From an uncultured Ruminococcus sp. (lineage in GTDB: Bacteria; Bacillota; Clostridia; Oscillospirales; Ruminococcaceae), in assembly GCA_944388405.1 (NCBI GenBank), contig CALXIQ010000006.1, positions 1-64,000 on the forward strand: a stretch of 64,000 bases of DNA. Reading direction: 5' to 3'. The position numbers and the translations under genes were made by a program. The notes beneath the pieces were generated by a model. That model was not told where the DNA came from. It ran no database searches and was given only the letters and a program-made list of their open reading frames with translations. Below, one piece after another: positions 1 to 7,698 of the stretch; the stretch's first letter is position 1, and each line of letters begins with the position of its first letter.

Positions 1-6
1 GCGCCA

Positions 7-25
7 GTCCTAAGCGCGGACGGCG
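7..25. repeat. copy of a short GC-rich repeat, also at 4335
   Basis: The string gtcctaagcgcggacggcg resembles the two tandem 18-bp units at 4335-4370 (gtcctagcccggacggcg and gtcttagcccagacgggg). It lies at the window edge, so its true extent is unknown. Confidence 0.5.
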
Positions 26-40
26 CAATATCGTTTTTTT

Positions 41-105
41 AATATCGATCCGCTCGCTTTGCTCGCTTCGTTTTGTATAGGCTATCGGTTGGTAACCGTC
101 CAGGG
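41..105 (-). repeat. 65-bp dispersed repeat, inverted copy of 4599-4663
   Basis: Read on the minus strand, this block matches 4599-4663 at 61 of 65 positions by eye. The core is gaagcgagcaaagcgagcgg followed by atcgatatt. It is non-coding and of unknown function. The rest of 106-195 shows nothing recognisable; a 73-codon minus ORF here spans the repeat and the terminator and is not believed. Confidence 0.8.
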
Positions 106-195
106 AAGCGAGTGAGTAAGCAAAAAAATCCGTTATCACTTTGTGGTAGCGGATACTTTTGTGCCCGCTGATAAACCTCTATTTCATAATCCAAT

Positions 196-232
196 AAAAA
201 ATCGCCGTAAACAAAAGTTGCGGCGATTTTTT
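196..232 (-). terminator. intrinsic terminator of the lipoprotein gene
   Basis: An inverted repeat of aaaaatcgccg and cggcgattttt encloses a short loop. It lies downstream of the minus-strand gene ending at 349 and has a T-run on either strand, so it can act in both directions. Confidence 0.75.
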
Positions 233-348
233 GTCTGCTCTTTTTACAAAAATATTCCAAACTAATCTTAATTATTCTTGCGTGCTACTCACACTGCTAC
301 TCACAAATTAAAGTTTTTCAACCCGGTAAGTATGTTTTATCGTTGCCA

Positions 349-972
349 TTACTCTGCCAAAGAAAATGTGACGGTCACATCTCCGCTGCCGAGAGCTTGT
401 TCCCAGCCGTTAAGGTCGTCGATATGACCAAGCCTTGTATAGCTCCAGGAATTAGAGCCGTAAAACATAACAATCTGATTGCCCTGATACAGCACAATAT
501 CCCCTGCCTCAGTGGTGGTCTGCCGATTGTCGGTGGGGAGCCTTGTTCCCAAAGGCCCCACTTTTTCAAAGCCTGAATAATCACTCATATGTATTGTGAC
601 AGGGCCCTGCCCAATCATTTCCGCCAGCCCCTCCGCTGCGGCGTTTTCTTCCAGAGTTGCAGTAAAGACGCTGCTGCCAACCTGTACATTCATCTGCATT
701 TCGCTGTCCTCCTCATCTGATTCACCTGATTCATTTTCATCATCCCGGGATTGCTCTGCCGCATCTGCCGTATCGGAAACGGATTCTTCGGGCTGCTCGG
801 AAATAATATCAGCTTCGGAGTTCTGCTCCTCCGAAGACGACACAGTTTGGGAAGAAGCCGTTGTTTCAGCGCCTGCGGCAGACCCGCTTTGCAGCTGCTT
901 ACCGTTGCCGCAGCCTGCAAGCGCCGCCAATGATAAAACGGTGGCAAACACTAAAGATATTGCTTTTTTCAT
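349..972 (-). CDS. lipoprotein with cyclophilin-like domain
   Basis: This 207-aa protein begins with a lipoprotein signal peptide ending in LAALAGC, so it should be lipid-anchored on the outside of the membrane. An acidic Ser/Glu-rich linker (about residues 30-95) leads to a C-terminal domain of about 110 residues. That domain carries the hallmarks of the cyclophilin-like family (Cyclophil_like): FTATLEENAAAEGL, TIHMSDYSGFEKVG, LPTDNRQTTTEAGDIVLYQGN and a final YTRLGHIDD...ALGSGDVTVTF. Members of this family have a cyclophilin-type barrel, but prolyl isomerase activity is not established. It lies 69 bp behind the SDR gene on the same strand and may be co-transcribed with it. Confidence 0.8.
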   Translation of the reverse strand: MKKAISLVFATVLSLAALAGCGNGKQLQSGSAAGAETTASSQTVSSSEEQNSEADIISEQPEESVSDTADAAEQSRDDENESGESDEEDSEMQMNVQVGSSVFTATLEENAAAEGLAEMIGQGPVTIHMSDYSGFEKVGPLGTRLPTDNRQTTTEAGDIVLYQGNQIVMFYGSNSWSYTRLGHIDDLNGWEQALGSGDVTVTFSLAE

Positions 973-1041
973 ATGTCAATCACCGCTTTTTGCATTTTTG
1001 ATTGGCGGTCAGGACATTCACACCGAAAACCGTTGGGTTTA

Positions 1042-1812
1042 TTACAGGAACGCTCCATTGCACACCTGTAATACCTGCCCTTTCACATGACGTCCCATCT
1101 TGCTTGCCAAATACAGGCAGGCGTATGCCTGATCCATGGGATCACATTCAGGACCGGGGAAGTAAACAAAATGACCGCTGTATTTGAGCATCTCCGCTCC
1201 GCCCGGCTGCTCTCCTGCCTTATTTGCCAGGTGAGCGGGAGTAACCGTAGCACCCGGAGCTACCGCATTGCAGCGGATATTTGTATCAATAAGGCGCATG
1301 GCGACATTCTTGGTAAGGGTGTTAAGCGCACCTTTGGTAGATGTATAGGTTGCTCCGCAGAAGGGGCGGATTCCGTTGACGGAAGAAACGTTGATGATTA
1401 CTCCGTCGTTCTTGGGCAGGAATATCTTCAAAGCTTCTCTGATATACCGCATGGGACCGCCCAAGTTTGTATTCATAACGTACATCATCCAGTCGTCGTC
1501 GGTTTCATCTATCATTTTCTGTTCCCCAATACCGGCGTTGTTAATCAATATATCCACGTCCCCAAACTCGCTGAGGGCGGTTTCAAATACCTTTTTTGTG
1601 TCTTCCGTAGAGCAGACGTCAGCGACCACGCCCACAGCCTTTCCGCCTTTTGACCGAATGTCTTTTACTACTTCATCAAGCTTTTCCTGATGTCTTGCCG
1701 TGAGTACAACCGCAGCGCCCTCCTCGGCAAACAGTTGTGCCATCGAACGACCCATGCCATAACTTGCTCCCGTGATGATAGCTACCTTATCTTTCAGCAT
1801 CTGTGCTTCCAT
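1042..1812 (-). CDS. short-chain dehydrogenase/reductase (SDR)
   Basis: A 256-aa cytoplasmic NAD(P)-dependent oxidoreductase of classical SDR length. Visible motifs are the Rossmann glycine motif TGASYGMG near the N terminus, NNAG, the catalytic Ser in INVSSVNG and the YTSTK catalytic pair (YxxxK). The start at 1812 is preceded by AGAGG at a normal distance. The substrate cannot be read from sequence; many homologues are annotated as 3-oxoacyl-ACP or sugar/steroid dehydrogenases. The lipoprotein gene follows on the same strand. Confidence 0.9.
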   Translation of the reverse strand: MEAQMLKDKVAIITGASYGMGRSMAQLFAEEGAAVVLTARHQEKLDEVVKDIRSKGGKAVGVVADVCSTEDTKKVFETALSEFGDVDILINNAGIGEQKMIDETDDDWMMYVMNTNLGGPMRYIREALKIFLPKNDGVIINVSSVNGIRPFCGATYTSTKGALNTLTKNVAMRLIDTNIRCNAVAPGATVTPAHLANKAGEQPGGAEMLKYSGHFVYFPGPECDPMDQAYACLYLASKMGRHVKGQVLQVCNGAFL

Positions 1813-1994
1813 TTGAAATAACCTCTTTTCTGAAAAACATTTGATTTGTCTTTATGTTTTGTCTACACATATAGTGTACTATTGAATTAACAAAATAGCA
1901 AATACTTATTATTTATTGTTTTTCATAATTGATTTTTATACAATTTCGAGGGCAGGTGAGATAAATGGTGACGAAAATCTGACTCACCCTCTTG

Positions 1995-2097
1995 AGGTAT
2001 TTTTACAAACAGACGCTTGACTATGAGTTTAACGGCGTCAAGCTAAGGAGACTTATAAGGTCGGATGAGGTAATTATCATTAAGGGGATAATGTGAT
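1995..2097 (+). pseudogene. possible degraded coding remnant
   Basis: In the 389-bp gap between the SDR gene and the flavin reductase, one frame reads YEFNGVKLRRLIRSDEVI and stops at 2095-2097. There is no start codon and the frame closes just upstream. The composition is protein-like, but I do not recognise the family. The rest of 1813-2119 shows nothing else. Confidence 0.2.
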
Positions 2098-2119
2098 GTA
2101 ATACAATTAAACGATAAAT

Positions 2120-2187
2120 AAAAATCCCCTTTGGTCGGACCTGCGCCGGTATATATTATACCGTATTATGCGACAAAAGGGGATTTT
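2120..2187 (-). terminator. long-stem bidirectional terminator
   Basis: An 18-bp stem with one mismatch (aaaaatcccctttggtcg against cgacaaaaggggattttt) surrounds an inner palindrome, ggtatatattatacc. It sits 15 bp beyond the stop of the minus-strand flavin reductase. Confidence 0.8.
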
Positions 2188-2201
2188 TTAATAACTTTCT
2201 T

Positions 2202-2774
2202 TTACTTATGCATCAAGTCTGCTCCGCTGTGCCATGCCTGACCAACCTTTTCGCCAATGGCATAGTATCCATTCTGCATCTGGTCAAAGACAAAAGCGTG
2301 GAGTTTTCCGGCGTCGATTTTTCCGGCGTCGTCCACAACTTTTTCGTCGGCAATCACATTTACAATCTTTCCAAGCACCCGAAGTCCATATGGCTGTGAC
2401 TGCATCTCCACTACCTCGCACTCCAATGTGAGCGGATATTCGGTAATTATGGGTGCATCCACCCGCTCGCTTTTAACAGCGTGAAGTCCGGTGCGCTCAA
2501 ATTTGTCCGCCATCTTATTGGAGCTGGCGATTCCCAGAAAATCCGATTCCCGCAAAGTATCCGTTCCCGGCACTGCAAGTGTGAAGGCTTTTCGTGTTTC
2601 AAGATTGGCTACTGTTTTATGCTCAGCCTCCAGATTCAGCGCAACCATATCTTCTGCACAAATTCCGCCCCAAGCCATCATCATTACATCAACGGTATCA
2701 TTTTCGTTGTAAGTACCGATCATATAAGTCGGCATAGGGAACAAATAAGGTTTAACTCCTAAATTTTTTGACAT
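2202..2774 (-). CDS. flavin reductase family protein
   Basis: A 190-aa protein resembling the FMN-binding flavin reductase (DIM6/NTAB) split-barrel family: PMPTYMIGTYNENDTVDVMMMAWGG at the N terminus, then a barrel segment ending in DVLDR-like positions (SNKMADKFERTG) and YPLTLECEV. Such proteins bind FMN and reduce flavin or act as small oxidoreductases in the cytoplasm. The ATG at 2774 has a GAGGAG site. The gene is divergent from the HxlR regulator, and its promoter overlaps a repeated operator-like sequence. That arrangement is typical of HxlR control of an electrophile- or redox-responsive reductase. Confidence 0.85.
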   Translation of the reverse strand: MSKNLGVKPYLFPMPTYMIGTYNENDTVDVMMMAWGGICAEDMVALNLEAEHKTVANLETRKAFTLAVPGTDTLRESDFLGIASSNKMADKFERTGLHAVKSERVDAPIITEYPLTLECEVVEMQSQPYGLRVLGKIVNVIADEKVVDDAGKIDAGKLHAFVFDQMQNGYYAIGEKVGQAWHSGADLMHK

Positions 2775-2830
2775 AATTAAAACTCCTCTCTGTATCAGCC
2801 GGATTGACTTTATCCGCTTATGATATTATA

Positions 2831-2859
2831 ATTATAACAAGAATAAAAACATAAAGCAA
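2831..2859 (-). promoter_or_regulatory. promoter of the flavin reductase gene
   Basis: Read on the minus strand: TTGCTT, 17 bp, TATAAT. The -35 box overlaps the operator-like repeat at 2858-2886. Confidence 0.7.
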
Positions 2860-2886
2860 GTACGCACATTAAAGTGCGATACTTAC
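2858..2886. promoter_or_regulatory. HxlR-type operator candidate, site 1
   Basis: A 29-bp sequence with ends aagtacgcacattaa and atacttac. It matches 38257-38285 (opposite orientation) at 25 of 29 positions. In both places it abuts the -35 box of the downstream reductase gene in the same relative orientation. Binding by the adjacent HxlR protein is inferred. Confidence 0.6.
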
Positions 2887-2905
2887 ATCAAAGTTCAATA
2901 CTTAC
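2886..2905. promoter_or_regulatory. HxlR-type operator candidate, half copy
   Basis: catcaaagttcaatacttac repeats the right part of site 1 (2867-2886) with 3 mismatches in 20, as a direct repeat 19 bp downstream. It ends just before the regulator's ribosome binding site, so it could serve autoregulation. Confidence 0.5.
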
Positions 2906-2923
2906 CTGAAGGAGAGTGTAAAA

Positions 2924-3256
2924 ATGGGCATAGAGTGCATTAAAGATGCAAGTTTAGAGGAAACCGGATTTAACTACACGATGTCATTGATACAGGGAAA
3001 ATATAAGATGTTTATTCTGTATGCGCTGATGGGGTTTAAGGTTGTGCGTTTCAACGAATTGAAGAAATATATCAAAACCATTTCCTATAAAACATTGAGT
3101 ACCACCTTAAAGGAACTGGAAGCAGACGGTCTTGTGCATCGGGAAGAATATCCGCAAATTCCTCCCAAAGTGGAATACAGCCTGACCGAGAGAGGAAAGT
3201 CTTTGATACCGATTTTAGACAGCATGTGCGACTGGGGTGAAAAGAACCGCTTATAA
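2924..3256 (+). CDS. HxlR family transcriptional regulator
   Basis: A 110-aa winged-helix protein of normal HxlR length. It shows the family pattern: SLIQGKYKMFILYALMGFKVVRFNELKK, then ISYKTLSTTLKELEADGLVHREEYPQIPPKVEYSLTERGKSL. HxlR proteins are dimeric DNA-binding regulators, some of which sense aldehydes or oxidants through a cysteine; here Cys occurs near the N terminus (IECIKD) and near the C terminus (MCDWG). GGAGAG precedes the ATG. It is divergent from the flavin reductase and separated from it by two direct copies of a 20-bp sequence. A related site lies upstream of the damaged FMN reductase at 38362, which suggests a small regulon. Confidence 0.9.
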   Translation: MGIECIKDASLEETGFNYTMSLIQGKYKMFILYALMGFKVVRFNELKKYIKTISYKTLSTTLKELEADGLVHREEYPQIPPKVEYSLTERGKSLIPILDSMCDWGEKNRL

Positions 3257-3318
3257 AACAGATTAAAAGGCAATTATTATTGATCAGACAATGTGATAAA
3301 TCTAAAGGAGCTCTCACT

Positions 3319-4122
3319 ATGAATAACGACATAAAATTGGTAGCGGTTGATATAGACGGTACTTTTGTGCGTTCGGATCACACTTATGATGTTGTGCGAT
3401 TCAAGCGTATTTTATCGTGTATGAAAAAAGCAGGATGTAATTTTGTTGTGGCAAGTGGAAATCAATATTATCATTTAAAAGATCTGTTCCCAGGATTTTG
3501 CGACGAATTATCCTTCGTGGCGGAAAATGGAGCGTTAGTAAAAGACCGGACTGACCTTGTTTTTACTGCGAACATGCCAAAAGAAACTGTAGACTATGTT
3601 ATCGACCTATGCAGAGAATATCCCGAAATATTAAATGTTTTGTGTGGAGTTGAAAGCGCATACTGTCAGCGTGGAACGGTAAGCCAGGAATTTTTTGAAC
3701 TTACAGGCTTCTATTATCACCGTTTGCAATGGGTAGACGATTTTAAAAAGGTAAATGACCAAACACTGAAGTTTGCGCCTACCGTGCCGGAAGAGAAAAC
3801 ATATTTTTATTACGATATGTTTTGCAAAAGACTCAAAGGAAAGGTTGAGCCTACAACCAGCGGTCATGGTTCTATTGATTTAATTATGCCCGGCTGTCAC
3901 AAAGCGTCGGGTCTGAAACGGCTTGTAGAGCGTTGGGGGATTTCTCCTGAGCAGTGCGTTGCTTTTGGCGACGGGGGGAATGACATAGAAATGCTGCAAT
4001 ACTGCGGTAGAAGCTATGCCATGGAAAACGCTCCTGAGAACGTTAAAAAAGCGGCAAAATATGTATGTCCTTCCAATGAAGATGACGGCGTGCTTGTAAC
4101 ACTGGAAAAAATATTTATGTAA
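3319..4122 (+). CDS. Cof-type HAD family hydrolase
   Basis: A 267-aa haloacid-dehalogenase superfamily phosphatase of the Cof (IIB) subfamily. Motif I is VDIDGTF (nucleophile Asp). Motif III/IV is GDGGNDIEMLQYCG near the C terminus, with a cap domain between. These cytoplasmic enzymes usually dephosphorylate sugar phosphates or cofactors; the substrate is not predictable. The open frame extends 13 codons further up, but the ATG at 3319 has AAAGGAG 8 bp before it and gives the usual N terminus (MNNDIKLVAVDIDGT). Confidence 0.88.
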   Translation: MNNDIKLVAVDIDGTFVRSDHTYDVVRFKRILSCMKKAGCNFVVASGNQYYHLKDLFPGFCDELSFVAENGALVKDRTDLVFTANMPKETVDYVIDLCREYPEILNVLCGVESAYCQRGTVSQEFFELTGFYYHRLQWVDDFKKVNDQTLKFAPTVPEEKTYFYYDMFCKRLKGKVEPTTSGHGSIDLIMPGCHKASGLKRLVERWGISPEQCVAFGDGGNDIEMLQYCGRSYAMENAPENVKKAAKYVCPSNEDDGVLVTLEKIFM

Positions 4123-4200
4123 CTGTATTTTTGACTTAAAAGGCGTTACCATTACCATTCAACACCACGTAAAATCACACGCAAAAACGGGAAGTAACTT

Positions 4201-4341
4201 ATGCGGATGTATATTTCTGTGCTTATAGCTGCGCTTATGATTTTCTTGCCTGCATGTTATAACAAAATATTCCATTTGATTTTAAAAGCAATGAGAGCGG
4301 CACACAGTCTAATGCTATTCTCGCTTCCGACGAAGTCCTAG
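4201..4341 (+). other. 46-codon ORF with lipoprotein-like signal; probable remnant
   Basis: The ORF opens with MRMYISVLIAALMIFLPAC, a plausible lipoprotein signal peptide with Cys at residue 19. It runs only another 27 residues and stops inside the tandem GC-rich repeat at 4335-4370. It may be a lipoprotein gene truncated by the repeat, or chance. Confidence 0.3.
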
Positions 4342-4370
4342 CCCGGACGGCGGTCTTAGCCCAGACGGGG
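4335..4370. repeat. two tandem 18-bp GC-rich units
   Basis: gtcctagcccggacggcg is followed immediately by gtcttagcccagacgggg. A related unit lies at 7-25. Confidence 0.6.
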
Positions 4371-4534
4371 CAAGTCGCGAACCGTTCGCTGACGCTCACT
4401 TGGTTTGATAAGGCGGTAAGTTTGTTGCCGCAATCAAAGTAAGCATATTACCAGACTTTTTTGGTTTATATACCGATGTTCCGGCAAACCTTGTCGAAAA
4501 TTGGGGAAACGGGACGTCGAGGGCACCGTCCCCT

Positions 4535-4600
4535 ACAAACTTTGTTAGAAACTAATGTACAAACAAACTTTGTCTGAAACCCATGCACGGACAAACTTCC
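4535..4600. repeat. 28-bp tandem direct repeat, 2.3 copies
   Basis: Units start with acaaactt at 4535, 4563 and 4591, exactly 28 bp apart. The second parts are similar (tagaaactaatg against ctgaaacccatg). The array abuts the 65-bp dispersed repeat at 4599-4663. Confidence 0.65.
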
Positions 4601-4663
4601 CTTGACGGTTACGAACCGATAGCCTTCACAAAACGAAGCGAGCAAAGCGAGCGGATCGATATT
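4599..4663 (+). repeat. 65-bp dispersed repeat, copy 2
   Basis: Inverted partner of 41-105 with 4 mismatches. Together the two copies flank the 0.1-4.6 kb segment. No transposase is present. Confidence 0.8.
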
Positions 4664-4678
4664 AAAAGGTAGAATAAT

Positions 4679-4798
4679 ATGACAAAATCCGCAGATAATA
4701 AATACACGAACGGAGCGTATCGGCAGAGAAATCATCCTGTGCCGACCGCTGCAAAGAAAATCAGGAAATTGCATTTGTTCAAATGGAGGTTAAAATAA
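4679..4798 (+). CDS. small basic protein or leader ORF overlapping spoVT
   Basis: A 39-codon ORF (MTKSADNKYTNGAYRQRNHP..., ending KLHLFKWRLK). AAAGGT lies 9 bp before its ATG, and its TAA overlaps the spoVT ATG as TAATG. It is rich in Lys/Arg and lacks a membrane segment. The overlap suggests translational coupling: the spoVT ribosome site GGAGGT lies inside this ORF. No family recognised; it could also be fortuitous. Confidence 0.35.
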   Translation: MTKSADNKYTNGAYRQRNHPVPTAAKKIRKLHLFKWRLK

Positions 4799-5337
4799 TG
4801 AAAGCAACAGGAATAGTGCGCCGGATAGACGATCTGGGGCGTGTGGTAATACCTAAGGAGATAAGAAGAACTATGAGAATTCGTGAGGGCGACCCCCTCG
4901 AAATCTATACCAGCAACGATGGCGAGGTAATATTCAAAAAGTACTCCCCCGTGGGCGAGCTTACCGAGGGCGTTTCTCAGGCGGCGGAGGTTATCTCAAA
5001 GCTTGGCAACGCACCGGCAGTTATTTTTGACAGAGATCATGTCGTGGCTGTGGCAGGAGCGCAGAAAAAGGAATACGCCGAAAGACGAAATTCTCCTGCT
5101 CTTGAGGACCTGCTGGAAACAAGAAAATCTTATTTCTGGGACGAGTCAAATCCCCCTCTGCTGCTTATCGAAGGCATGGACAGCCCCGCAATCGCCGCCG
5201 CTCCCATTATTTCGGCAGGGGACGTTATCGGCGCAGTTTCCTTTATCAAAAATTCAGACGACATAAAACCCAATGAAAATCATTTTCTGCTTGCAAAGGC
5301 TGCGGCAATGTTTCTCGGTAAATCGCTGGAGGAATAA
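4798..5337 (+). CDS. spoVT: stage V sporulation protein T
   Basis: A 179-aa transcriptional regulator. The N-terminal AbrB-type swapped-hairpin DNA-binding domain reads MKATGIVRRIDDLGRVVIPK and is nearly identical to the Bacillus SpoVT start. The C-terminal GAF-like domain (about residues 55-179) completes the usual length of about 178. In Bacillus, SpoVT tunes forespore sigma-G genes. The open frame has an ATG five codons earlier, but GGAGGT lies just upstream of 4798 and homologues begin MKATG. Its presence suggests sporulation ancestry, though non-sporulating Clostridia may retain it. Confidence 0.93.
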   Translation: MKATGIVRRIDDLGRVVIPKEIRRTMRIREGDPLEIYTSNDGEVIFKKYSPVGELTEGVSQAAEVISKLGNAPAVIFDRDHVVAVAGAQKKEYAERRNSPALEDLLETRKSYFWDESNPPLLLIEGMDSPAIAAAPIISAGDVIGAVSFIKNSDDIKPNENHFLLAKAAAMFLGKSLEE

Positions 5338-5356
5338 TAAAAGCAATAAAAACAAT

Positions 5357-5400
5357 ACCGACCTGTTTCGTCTTGATAAGCGGAACAGGTCGGTGTGTTT
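5357..5400 (+). terminator. terminator after spoVT
   Basis: A 14-bp stem, accgacctgtttcg against cggaacaggtcggt, with a 10-nt loop followed by gtgttt. It may also serve nadE, which converges from the right. Confidence 0.75.
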
Positions 5401-5449
5401 AACGTCATGCAGGTTGTCTGTTTTGCCTTATCGGCTTGAAGTTATTGGT

Positions 5450-7438
5450 TTACTCCTCAAGTCCCTCAGCCTGACTGTACCATATGCTTGCCGATGCATC
5501 TGACGGCATCCTCCAGTCCCCTCTGGGTGAAAGGGTTACCGTTCCAATCTTGGCGCCATCCGGCAGACAGGAACGCTTAAACTGCTGGGAGAAAAATCTC
5601 CAGTAAAATTTCTTGAGCCATTTAAGAATAGTTTTATTGTCGTATTCCCCCGCAAAGGCAAGCTTTGCAATGCGGTAAACCTTTTTTGGCTCAAAGCCCC
5701 AGCGTATTCCGTAGTAAAGGAAAAAGTCGTGAAGCTCGTATGGCCCTACAAGGTCCTCGGTTTTCTGGGTCATCTCAGTTGCGCTTTCATCGGTGGGGAG
5801 AAGCTCCGGCGAAACGGGAGTGTCAAGAATGTCAAGGAGTACCTCCTCAAGAGGCTTGTATCCGCAGGTGTCGGCGTAATATTTCACAATGTGCCGAACC
5901 AGCGTTTTGGGAACGGATGCGTTTACCCCGTACATAGACATGTGGTCGCCGTTGTAGGTCGCCCAGCCTAAAGCCAGCTCCGACAGGTCGCCGGTGCCAA
6001 CTACAAGACCACCAACCTGATTGGCGACGTTCATAAGCACTTTTGTGCGCTCCCTCGCCTGACCGTTTTCAAATACAACGCTGTGGTCGTTAACGTCGTG
6101 GCCAATGTCCTCGAAATGCTGTAAAACCGACTTTGTTATGTCTATCTCACGGAAGGTCACACCCAAAGCCGAGCATAATATCTCAGCATTTGAACGGGTG
6201 CGCTTTGTGGTGCCGAAGCAGGGCATTGTTACCGCAACAATGTCGCTGTGAGGACGTCCCAGCAGGTCCATCGCCATTATGCACACAAGCAAAGCAAGGG
6301 TGGAATCAAGTCCCCCTGAGATGCCAATTACCACAGCTTTTGAGTTTGTGTGAGCAATTCTTTTCATAAGCCCGTGGGACTGCATTTGAAGTATAAGCTG
6401 ACAACGCTCGTTTCTCTCCGCCTGATTAGCGGGGATAAAGGGGGTTTTGTAAAAGCTTCTTGTAAGGCTTGTTTCGCCAAATTCCTTAAACTCACAGTAG
6501 GCGTAAGGAATGTTTTCAAGAAAATGTCCTCCGCTTTCATGTAAAACCAACTCGCCATCGCTGCTGTATTCGGCATAGGTAGAGGTTTTACGGCGTTCAA
6601 AGGCAAGCTTTTTAACGTCTATCTCGGAAATTGTTATGCCGTTTTCAAAAAGCCTGCTTTCAGCCAGCAGCGTGCCGTCCTCGGCAATAAGATTATGACC
6701 TGAGAAAACCATATCCTGGGTGGATTCCCCGTCCCCTGCGGAACAGTAAATATATCCGCACACCAGCCTTGCCGACTGATTTGAAACCAGCTGACGGCGG
6801 TAAGCGTCCTTGCCTATCACCTCATCGGAAGCGGAAAGATTGCAGATAATGTCAGCCCCTGCTTTTGCAAGATAGTTTGAAACGGGGTCGGAAACCCAGA
6901 GGTCCTCGCAGATTTCAAAGCCTACCTTTATATTTTTATCACTGTCCAGCACAAATATCCGCTGTCCCATATAGCACCAATGGTCCATGACATCGTCAAA
7001 ATACTTTGAAAACTCGTCGCACAGCACCTCTCCGCCCTTGTAGGGGGCAAAATGCCTGGCTTCGTAAAACTCGTTGTAGTTTGGAAGGTGGGTTTTTGGC
7101 ACAAAAGCGATAATCTCCCCATCCTTCATAACTGCGGCACAGTTGTAAAGCTTGCCCTTTGCCCTGACGGGACAGCCTGCCGCCACAAGCATATCAAGCC
7201 CTTTGGTGGCTATGGCAATCTTAACGACGCCTTCCATCGCCTTGTCAAGCAAAGCGTCCTGGAAAAACAGGTCCTGACAGGTGTAGCCGGTTACGCAAAG
7301 TTCGGGAAAAACCGCAAGCTTTACTCCTTTTTCTTTACATTCATTTATCTGCCCGATTATTTTTGACACGTTGAATTCAACATCCGCAACCTTTATTTCG
7401 GGAGTGCAGGCGGCGACTTTTATAAATCCATCTTTCAT
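5450..7438 (-). CDS. nadE: glutamine-dependent NAD(+) synthase
   Basis: A 662-aa two-domain enzyme that makes NAD from deamido-NAD, ATP and glutamine. The N-terminal nitrilase-type glutaminase (about 1-290) shows the Glu-Lys-Cys triad: FPELCVTGY, PKTHLPNY and FEICEDLWV. The C-terminal synthetase has the ATP-pyrophosphatase P-loop SGGLDSTLALL. The open frame runs 47 codons further upstream with a non-homologous sequence. The ATG at 7438 has GAGAGGAA in front and fits the family start (MKDGFIKVAACTP). The gene stands alone with its own promoter. Confidence 0.95.
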   Translation of the reverse strand: MKDGFIKVAACTPEIKVADVEFNVSKIIGQINECKEKGVKLAVFPELCVTGYTCQDLFFQDALLDKAMEGVVKIAIATKGLDMLVAAGCPVRAKGKLYNCAAVMKDGEIIAFVPKTHLPNYNEFYEARHFAPYKGGEVLCDEFSKYFDDVMDHWCYMGQRIFVLDSDKNIKVGFEICEDLWVSDPVSNYLAKAGADIICNLSASDEVIGKDAYRRQLVSNQSARLVCGYIYCSAGDGESTQDMVFSGHNLIAEDGTLLAESRLFENGITISEIDVKKLAFERRKTSTYAEYSSDGELVLHESGGHFLENIPYAYCEFKEFGETSLTRSFYKTPFIPANQAERNERCQLILQMQSHGLMKRIAHTNSKAVVIGISGGLDSTLALLVCIMAMDLLGRPHSDIVAVTMPCFGTTKRTRSNAEILCSALGVTFREIDITKSVLQHFEDIGHDVNDHSVVFENGQARERTKVLMNVANQVGGLVVGTGDLSELALGWATYNGDHMSMYGVNASVPKTLVRHIVKYYADTCGYKPLEEVLLDILDTPVSPELLPTDESATEMTQKTEDLVGPYELHDFFLYYGIRWGFEPKKVYRIAKLAFAGEYDNKTILKWLKKFYWRFFSQQFKRSCLPDGAKIGTVTLSPRGDWRMPSDASASIWYSQAEGLEE

Positions 7439-7478
7439 TGAAATGTTCCTCTCACAGAAATTTAAAATATTTGTATTT

Positions 7479-7507
7479 AGTATACCACATGAAATGCAAA
7501 AATGCAA
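7479..7507 (-). promoter_or_regulatory. nadE promoter
   Basis: Minus strand TTGCAT, 17 bp, TATACT, about 40 bp upstream of the chosen ATG. This supports the downstream start over the longer frame. Confidence 0.65.
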
Positions 7508-7595
7508 CATATCAATATATAAGAAACGGCGGCAGGGCGAATAAAACGCCGGTTCGCTCCAACAATAAGACGGGAGCATTGTAACAAATTTTTCA

Positions 7596-7624
7596 TTGAC
7601 TTATGGGCGCATTAATTGTATAAT
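7596..7624 (+). promoter_or_regulatory. promoter of the SH3 protein gene
   Basis: TTGACT, 17 bp, TATAAT. Confidence 0.75.
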
Positions 7625-7698
7625 TAATATGATTAAAGTCGAAAAGTATTCAATAAACGACCTTAAAGCAAAACGCAAGAAAGGAGCTTGTTTATTTT

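Noticed and set aside
39..260. 73-codon minus-strand ORF at the left edge
   Set aside because: It spans a terminator and the dispersed repeat and has no ribosome site.
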